Of a stretch of DNA of 12,955 bases, positions 7,674 to 12,955 are shown one piece after another. Made by a program: the position numbers and the translations under genes. Every line of letters starts with the position of its first letter. Position 1 is the stretch's first letter. The notes beneath the pieces are model-generated. The model did not search any database. It was not told where the DNA came from and worked only from the letters and a program-made list of their open reading frames with translations. Source of the stretch: Magnetococcales bacterium (lineage in GTDB: Bacteria > Pseudomonadota > Magnetococcia > Magnetococcales > UBA8363); contig JADFYU010000065.1 of NCBI GenBank assembly GCA_015232865.1, forward strand, positions 1 through 12,955. Reading direction: 5' to 3'.

Positions 7674-8816
7674 TCAAGACTCTCCAATATAGGCGATCGT
7701 CATGGTTTGATTATGCAGCTTACAGGAGAGAATTTCACCTAACGGACCGATTTCGCCGTATGAATAGAAGCCGGTCAGGATGGTCCCGGCGTGTAGCACC
7801 GCCAACACCGCCTCCACCTCCTCATCGACATTATCACCCATAACCAGTTTTCGCCCGACACAACTGACCAGAATTCCGAGACCGGGGCTAGAAGAGGAGA
7901 GCTGTTTCAAAATCTCATGGGCAGCCGTTTCGGCCCCATCGACCAGATCATCCGTGTTGGCGTGCATCAAACGCAGATAACCATTTGGATCGATATCTCC
8001 GGCCAGAGTCAAACTGCCGCTCTCTTCATCAACCCCCAAAATCGTACGAATCAAGCCCAACTCAGAATGGTTGGCATCCAGCATTTCAAACGGAAACAGC
8101 AATCCCGACGCCGGAAGTTCACGGGCATGGTCACCCAGATATTTTTTATACAGATCGAAGGCAGATTCGCCATCCAGTTCATAGAGGATGTTTCCCCGGC
8201 ACCGGGTAACCTTTCTGGCCGGACCAAAGGGAGACCAACCACCAAACGAGCTATGGGCAAAAATCAAGGCATCCCCACTCAAGGCAACCCCGACCAACCC
8301 CCGTGGGGAGACTCCGCTTGGAGCCAGGGTCAGCGTCTCTTGAAACCGTCCCCCATCTCCGGCCAGCCCTCCGGATATCAACACGTCCGGTCCAAGTTCG
8401 CTGATGACGCCTTTAATGACGGCGGAGCCATTGACATCGATACCCGGACCAAAAAGAGTGACGGCCTTGGGCTGGCAAGCGGCCAACTGACGGCCAAGAT
8501 CGGCTCCAGACCGGAACGAATCGTCCAGGTTGGCAATCTGGGATTCGGCAACCCGGAGTTGTAGTTTTTCAAACGTGAGCGCCGTCAAAATGGCCCTGTC
8601 ATCACTCACCCCATCATTGGCTATTTCACCCGCCGTACTGCAACCAATCAGTTTGGCCTGGGGAAAATTTTCTATCAGCGCAGATAAAAATTGCGGGTTG
8701 GAGAGCAAGCCAACCGCGGCAAAAACCAAAATCAAATCTGGAGAAATCTGTCGTAACGCCTCAACCTCCTCGGCTGAAAAGTTGGGTTTGGTCGTTTGAA
8801 ATTGTTCTATTTTCAT
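7674..8816 (-). CDS. FIST-domain sensor protein, NosP-like
   Basis: The protein has 380 residues and no signal peptide or membrane segment. FIST_N covers about 25-215 (IGCSTAGEI at 57-65, GGLAGDGGRF at 149-158, GWSPFGP at 193-199) and FIST_C about 216-365 (SCVGRKLVMG at 318-327, FYSYGEIGP at 350-358), ending with the LHNQTMT segment. FIST domains bind small ligands; the characterised NosP members are heme proteins that sense nitric oxide and inhibit or regulate a co-encoded hybrid kinase. The sequence, and the kinase directly downstream, fit that group, but heme binding cannot be read from the sequence; H250, H285 and H368 are visible candidates only. Start: ATG 8816 has GGGGAG at 8825-8830 with 8-nt spacing, better than the TTG at 8843. 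It is the first gene of a three-gene operon. Confidence 0.92.
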   Translation of the reverse strand: MKIEQFQTTKPNFSAEEVEALRQISPDLILVFAAVGLLSNPQFLSALIENFPQAKLIGCSTAGEIANDGVSDDRAILTALTFEKLQLRVAESQIANLDDSFRSGADLGRQLAACQPKAVTLFGPGIDVNGSAVIKGVISELGPDVLISGGLAGDGGRFQETLTLAPSGVSPRGLVGVALSGDALIFAHSSFGGWSPFGPARKVTRCRGNILYELDGESAFDLYKKYLGDHARELPASGLLFPFEMLDANHSELGLIRTILGVDEESGSLTLAGDIDPNGYLRLMHANTDDLVDGAETAAHEILKQLSSSSPGLGILVSCVGRKLVMGDNVDEEVEAVLAVLHAGTILTGFYSYGEIGPLGEILSCKLHNQTMTIAYIGES

Positions 8817-8824
8817 CTGTAATA

Positions 8825-8830
8825 CTCCCC
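8825..8830 (-). promoter_or_regulatory. Strong ribosome binding site of the FIST gene
   Basis: GGGGAG on the minus strand, 8 nt before ATG 8816. It fixes the FIST start and rules out the TTG at 8843, which lies upstream of it. Confidence 0.75.
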
Positions 8831-8841
8831 TATGCTGACGC

Positions 8842-8866
8842 AAAAAAAATCGCTACAACTCGATTT
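8842..8866 (-). terminator. Weak intrinsic terminator or attenuator candidate
   Basis: On the minus strand AAATCG (8861-8866 complement) and CGATTT (8847-8852 complement) form a 6-bp stem with an 8-nt loop, running into a stretch of eight T. The stem is short and AT-rich, so termination would be partial at best. It lies after the large kinase gene and 26 bp before the FIST start codon. I see no convincing promoter between it and FIST, so read-through from the kinase gene may matter. Confidence 0.3.
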
Positions 8867-8898
8867 GACAGTTGACCGTTAAATCAAGACAAAACAAA

Positions 8899-8909
8899 CC
8901 GTTACACCC
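8899..8909. repeat. Second copy of the 11-bp arm of the 942-998 repeat
   Basis: CCGTTACACCC here is the exact reverse complement of 941-951 and shares its first 10 bases with the other arm at 989-998. It lies in the gap just after the large kinase stop. No second arm is found near it, so it may be a single protein site, a repeat remnant, or chance. Confidence 0.4.
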
Positions 8910-8924
8910 ATCGCGACGAATCGG

Positions 8925-11900
8925 TTATACCGGATCTGTATCCGGGCCTCGCTCAGCCAACTGGCTGCGCAACTCCTGATAAAGCACCAATGCCTGCTTA
9001 AATTTGTACTTATTGATTTTTTGATGAAGACTCTCCAATAATCCACTCCAGGGATCGGGCCAGTTTGATGCACAGAGATCCGCCAGAATAACCCGGCACT
9101 CTTTCGGACGACGACTTTGAAGCGGCTCCAACAAGGGGGCCAAAGCCGAATCCAACTGGACTAGACTCTGATTGCAAGCCACTTTCCCTTTGACATGTTT
9201 TGAGCGGTGCCATTTGACCGGCGGTAGCTGAAACAATACCTCCTGCAACACCCGGTGCCGTTCGGTCACCTCTTGCAAGGCGGTCTGGGCCTCGCTCGTA
9301 TTGCCTTGCCGGAGGTGAACTTCCAGTGCGGCACAGGCTTTGGACAGGCTCTCCGCACCGATACTGGCCGACAACCCCTTCAAGGTGTGAACCATTCTCT
9401 CAGCGATCGCCAACTCCCCTGCCTGCATCCGTTCCGACAAAAGGATCGGCGCATCTCCTTGATCAAAAAAGAAATCGTGCAATATTTTGGCCAGTAGTTG
9501 ATAATTCCCGGCACAATGATTCAGAGCTTTGACCAGATCGACGATGGATTGATCTGAAGCAAACAGCCAATCCGGTCCAGTCGGTGTGGTCACCTCCGGC
9601 GTCAAAATCGAAGGTGTCGCCAACGGTTTTTCCGCAGCCAGTCCGGTCGATGCGCTCCAGGCAAGCCAAAAAGCAAGTTTTTTGAAGAGTTGTTGAGGAT
9701 CAAATGGTTTAGAGATATGATCATTCATACCCGCCTCAAGGCATTTTTCTCGCTCTCCCTGCATGGCATTGGCGGTCATGGCGATAATGGGCAGTTTATC
9801 GCCATGAATCAAACGAAGACGACGAGACGCCTCGTAACCATCCATCTGGGGCATCTGTATGTCCATCAATATGACGGCATAGCGATCCTCTGCTGTTTTT
9901 TCCAAGGCCTGAATACCATTTTCGGCGATTTCAACGGATAATCCGGCCATCGAAAGCAGTTCAAACGCGACCTGTTGATTGATTGTATTGTCCTCTACCA
10001 ACAGGATGCGGCTACCGTCGAAACCGGATAACGATTCCAAATCGGAGCTGGCGGCCTGAGTGGATGAATCCACCCGCTGGATTTTACGGTTAAAGGCGGT
10101 TTGAACCGCCTCCAGGAAAGAAGAGAAGGTGACGGGTTTGTTTAAAAAGCCGTCACTCTCACAGATCAGGTTCCGGTTCATCTCCTCTTCCTGGCCGGAG
10201 GCCACAACCAGGATCACCTTGGGCGGTCGGCTCAAACCAGTGGCGGTTTTAATCTGGCGGCATGTTTCCAACCCGTCCATACCCGGCAGCAGCCGGCCCA
10301 ACAATACCAGGGAAATCGGTTTATTCTTGGCATCAAATTGACGAACAACGGCCAATGCCGCTTCGCCACTGGCAGCCGATTGAACCTCACACTGGAACCG
10401 CTCAGCCATTTTACCGAGAATGATCCGAACCGCCTCACGATCATCCACCACCAGCAGAGAAAGCCCTGACAAATCCGAATCAATCGGCAGTTGGAGCAAC
10501 CCATCAGGGGAAGTCAATCCGAAAACAGCTGAAAAATAAAAGGTGCTTCCTTCACCCGGAAGACTCTCCACCCAAATATTTCCCCCCATCATTTCCGCCA
10601 ACCCCTGACTGATGCTGAGCCCCAACCCGGTACCACCATATTTCCGGGTGGTGGAGGCGTCGGCCTGGCTGAAACTTTGAAACAATCGCTCCACCTGTTC
10701 CGGCTCCATGCCGATTCCGCTATCTTTGACCGAAAACAGGAGTACCACCCGCTCGTCAGTGTGGGCTACCTGTTCGGTTCTCAGGATGATTTCACCTGTT
10801 TTGGTAAACTTGACCGCATTATTGACCAGATTGAGAAGAATTTGATTCAGCCGCAACCGATCACCAACCAGCGCATCCGGCACATCCCGTTCCAAGTCCA
10901 GCAAAAATTCCAAACCCTTCTCCGCTGTTTTGACCGAAATCAAAGAGGCCAGCCCATCCAACACATCCCGCAACTGGAATTCGACAGCCTCCACCTCCAA
11001 CTTTCCCGCCTCAATCTTAGAAAAATCAAGAATATCGTTGATAATTCCCAACAGAGAATTGGCAGCCGCATGAATCTTGTCCAGATAGTCTTTCTGCTTT
11101 TCATCCTGAACGGACTGCAAGGCCAGGTGGGACAGGCCGAGAATGGCATTCATAGGGGTCCGAATTTCGTGGCTCATATTGGCCAAAAAATTACTTTTGG
11201 CACGCGTCGCCTCTTCTGCCGCCAAGCGCGCGTCGATCAGCGCGGTTTCAGAATTTTTACGTTCTATGGTCGTTCCCAAGGTGCTGCCAACCGATAGCAA
11301 CAGCTCTTTTTCAATATCCGAAGGCTCATGGCCGGCGGAAACGTACAGCGTCAGAGCACCCAAAAGCCGCTCTCCCGAGCGGATGGGAATACAGTAATGG
11401 CCGTGGTCAGCCATACCATAAAAGCCGATGTCGTGGTCCAAATCCACATGGTTGACAAACAAAATTTCTCCTGAGGCCGCCATACGTCCGCACAGACAGT
11501 GGCCGACCGGAACAACCCGGCAAGCGGAACGAAGAAAATCGTCCAAGCCAATTTCAGCGCACATCTCCAGAGCATTTTCCTGGGGGTTATACAGGAAAAT
11601 CACCCCTTTTTTTTCCAGTTTTACAAATGAAATCTCTAAAATACGCTGCAATGCCTGGGTCATCAGTTTGGGCAGGGGAAAGTCGGGAATCGGTAGAGCA
11701 AGCAGCCGTTTAAGCAACGATTGGCCTTCGATGGCATTGAAGAGTTGTGTTTCGGACTGTTTGCGCTTGGTTATATCTCGCACTGTACCAACCATGCGCA
11801 GCAAAACACCAGCAGAATCCCATGTAACACCAGTCCCTTTGGAGATCACCCAACGCGTTTCACCGTCCGCTCTGATGATGCGATACTCCACCTCATAGGC

Positions 11901-12806
11901 GACACTCTTGCCGGTACGATACTGCTGTCCAGCCAATCGAACCGACTCTCGATCCTCTGGATGAATGGTCTGACTCCAGACCTGCTGTGTCAACTCCAGG
12001 CCGGTTTCAGGTTGACCATGAATCTCGACATATCGCTGATTGACCACCGTGAGACCGTTGGAGAGATCGACATCCCATAAACCCAACTCTCCCCCATCCA
12101 AAGCGAGTTCCAGACGATGTTGGCTCTCTTCCAGGGCAACGCCACTCGCTGAGATGGCCTGCCCCTGTCGCCAGATCATGATTCCCGTAATCAACAGTCC
12201 CAACAACCCGGCAATGGTCACCCATTGAGCCATCTGCTCCTCGTTGGTACGGGCCTGGGCAACCATAATCTTGACATTGGCCTCAAGGGCATGAAGCAGC
12301 ACGAGATTGCGCTCTTTCATATCCTCATAGACCGGCTCCGAAAGTAACTCTGCGTGTTTGGCCCGCCAGATGGTCGCTGCCAACGGTTGCCAGAGACGAC
12401 TGACCTCTTCAAGATTTTTTTTGACTTCTGGAGAAGGTGGTGGAAATCGTATTTTTCGCGGATCTTCAGGCGGTTGACGAATCCAAGCCTCTCCACCAAA
12501 CTGCATGGCCTGCTGGTTTAAATCAAAAAACTTTGAAATGGAAATCAGTTTTTGCAGATTCTGCTCTGAGGGGTAGCCGCTGTAGATGAGAAATTCTTTT
12601 GTCAGCATCTGCGTCAACATGGCTTGCCGGCCAGCGACATCAATGCGCTGATTGCTCTCATCGCGGCTGTGAATGATGACAAAACTGACGCCGATTGTCA
12701 GCAATAAGGTGAGAAAAAGGGCAAAGTAGATCGTTGCGAGTCTCTTGTTGGCTCCGGCCATCGCAATCGGTTGAATTTTTGGAGAATGTCCAGAAAATGT
12801 TTTCAT
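8925..12806 (-). CDS. Membrane hybrid histidine kinase with PilJ-like sensor, PAS, GAF, two receivers and HPt
   Basis: This inner-membrane protein has 1293 residues. TM1 is about 23-45 and TM2 about 194-213; the 147-residue periplasmic part begins with RIDVAGRQAMLTQML (54-68), the AGRQ-M-L-S-Q pattern of PilJ/NarX-type sensors, which in NarX surrounds the nitrate site. Next are PAS (about 228-350), GAF (about 365-515) with CLCG (437-440) and HGHY (468-471), HisKA with H546, HATPase with N659/N663, DSGIG (695-699) and GGTGLG, a receiver lacking its phospho-acceptor (782-903; D788, D789, G837), an intact receiver (932-1048; E938, D939, D982, K1033), HPt with H1140, and a helical tail with KYKFKQA (1266-1272). 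Ligand unknown; no dedicated response regulator follows, so the HD-GYP protein downstream is a plausible shared target. Start ATG 12806 has no ribosome site; the next in-frame ATG is 12761. Confidence 0.92.
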   Translation of the reverse strand: MKTFSGHSPKIQPIAMAGANKRLATIYFALFLTLLLTIGVSFVIIHSRDESNQRIDVAGRQAMLTQMLTKEFLIYSGYPSEQNLQKLISISKFFDLNQQAMQFGGEAWIRQPPEDPRKIRFPPPSPEVKKNLEEVSRLWQPLAATIWRAKHAELLSEPVYEDMKERNLVLLHALEANVKIMVAQARTNEEQMAQWVTIAGLLGLLITGIMIWRQGQAISASGVALEESQHRLELALDGGELGLWDVDLSNGLTVVNQRYVEIHGQPETGLELTQQVWSQTIHPEDRESVRLAGQQYRTGKSVAYEVEYRIIRADGETRWVISKGTGVTWDSAGVLLRMVGTVRDITKRKQSETQLFNAIEGQSLLKRLLALPIPDFPLPKLMTQALQRILEISFVKLEKKGVIFLYNPQENALEMCAEIGLDDFLRSACRVVPVGHCLCGRMAASGEILFVNHVDLDHDIGFYGMADHGHYCIPIRSGERLLGALTLYVSAGHEPSDIEKELLLSVGSTLGTTIERKNSETALIDARLAAEEATRAKSNFLANMSHEIRTPMNAILGLSHLALQSVQDEKQKDYLDKIHAAANSLLGIINDILDFSKIEAGKLEVEAVEFQLRDVLDGLASLISVKTAEKGLEFLLDLERDVPDALVGDRLRLNQILLNLVNNAVKFTKTGEIILRTEQVAHTDERVVLLFSVKDSGIGMEPEQVERLFQSFSQADASTTRKYGGTGLGLSISQGLAEMMGGNIWVESLPGEGSTFYFSAVFGLTSPDGLLQLPIDSDLSGLSLLVVDDREAVRIILGKMAERFQCEVQSAASGEAALAVVRQFDAKNKPISLVLLGRLLPGMDGLETCRQIKTATGLSRPPKVILVVASGQEEEMNRNLICESDGFLNKPVTFSSFLEAVQTAFNRKIQRVDSSTQAASSDLESLSGFDGSRILLVEDNTINQQVAFELLSMAGLSVEIAENGIQALEKTAEDRYAVILMDIQMPQMDGYEASRRLRLIHGDKLPIIAMTANAMQGEREKCLEAGMNDHISKPFDPQQLFKKLAFWLAWSASTGLAAEKPLATPSILTPEVTTPTGPDWLFASDQSIVDLVKALNHCAGNYQLLAKILHDFFFDQGDAPILLSERMQAGELAIAERMVHTLKGLSASIGAESLSKACAALEVHLRQGNTSEAQTALQEVTERHRVLQEVLFQLPPVKWHRSKHVKGKVACNQSLVQLDSALAPLLEPLQSRRPKECRVILADLCASNWPDPWSGLLESLHQKINKYKFKQALVLYQELRSQLAERGPDTDPV

Positions 12807-12827
12807 CCTAGAAACTTTGTTTCTAGG
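12807..12827. promoter_or_regulatory. Perfect 9-bp palindrome directly before the kinase start codon
   Basis: CCTAGAAAC (12807-12815) and GTTTCTAGG (12819-12827) are exact inverted repeats with a 3-bp spacer, ending at the base before ATG 12806. The position would normally hold the ribosome site, and none is visible. It could be an operator for a dimeric repressor or an mRNA hairpin limiting initiation. Confidence 0.55.
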
Positions 12828-12876
12828 TTCAAAGACGCTGTCGTCATTTTGCCCATTGGCACGCTGTTATGCTCTA

Positions 12877-12886
12877 TCATCCTAGA
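12877..12886. repeat. 10-bp direct repeat of the start-site palindrome arm
   Basis: TCATCCTAGA (12877-12886) repeats 12803-12812 exactly, 74 bp away, in the gap upstream of the kinase. Two further CTAG tetramers lie at 12823-12826 and 12939-12942. The 149-bp gap shows no clear -35/-10 pair and no gene. Confidence 0.4.
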
Positions 12887-12955
12887 TCCGGCAGTTGGAA
12901 GTGCGTAAGCGGTGCAACATATTGGTTTATCTGGTGAACTAGAAAAAATCGAAGT

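Noticed and set aside
7670..7687. TTG at 7687 as the start of the soluble kinase
   Set aside because: It would overlap the FIST stop by 14 bp and include the GGAGAG ribosome site within the coding region; the ATG at 7669 fits better, though TTG is not excluded.
7917..8564. 215-codon open frame on the + strand
   Set aside because: It lies antisense to the FIST gene and shows no motif; the opposite strand encodes a clear family protein.
8865..8893. TTGACA on the + strand as a promoter -35
   Set aside because: No acceptable -10 lies 16-18 bp downstream, and it would transcribe into the antisense strand of the kinase gene.
10677..11297. 206-codon open frame on the + strand
   Set aside because: It is antisense to the HisKA/HATPase region of the large kinase and is a shadow of that conserved coding sequence.
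1..12955. CRISPR array, tRNA, rRNA, insertion sequence or toxin-antitoxin pair
   Set aside because: No regular repeat-spacer pattern, cloverleaf, transposase or matching small gene pair was found; coding sequence explains nearly all of the window.

Overview
This window looks like chromosomal DNA of a Gram-negative, environmental proteobacterium with roughly even GC content and dense two-component signalling. A magnetococcal or other free-living aquatic lineage would fit the mix of hemerythrin, FIST, PilJ and HD-GYP proteins, but nothing here fixes the taxon. I see no tRNA, rRNA, CRISPR array, insertion sequence or phage gene.

Left part, + strand (about 1-3060). The window opens inside metY, an O-acetylhomoserine sulfhydrylase that lacks its N-terminus only because of the window edge. 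A 245-bp gap follows, carrying a perfect 12-bp inverted repeat (942-998) and a good sigma70-like promoter (1055-1083). That promoter probably drives a 70-residue helical protein of unknown function (1126-1338) and, 42 bp later, a bacteriohemerythrin fused to a rhodanese domain (1381-2211). A second promoter (2241-2269) precedes an unrecognised membrane-anchored protein (2312-3058).

Right part, - strand (3112-12806), convergent with the left part. Reading in transcription order: a 1293-residue membrane hybrid histidine kinase (12806-8925; PilJ-like sensor, PAS, GAF, HisKA, HATPase, two receivers, HPt); a 108-bp gap; then a tight three-gene operon. The operon consists of a FIST-domain protein of the NosP type (8816-7674), a soluble PAS-PAS hybrid kinase with the N-terminus typical of FIST-partner kinases (7669-4226, 4 bp after the FIST stop) and a receiver-HD-GYP response regulator (4209-3112, 16 bp further on).

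The likely logic is that FIST binds a small ligand (nitric oxide via heme in characterised NosP proteins) and tunes the soluble kinase. Phosphate then moves His-Asp-His-Asp through kinase, receiver and HPt to the HD-GYP regulator, which would hydrolyse cyclic-di-GMP. The two hybrid kinases share order and end: each carries one degenerate and one intact receiver, an HPt and a similar C-terminal helical tail. The most interesting items are the complete FIST-to-HD-GYP relay, the hemerythrin-rhodanese fusion, the two independently degenerated receivers, the shared kinase tail, and a perfect palindrome abutting the start codon of the large kinase.
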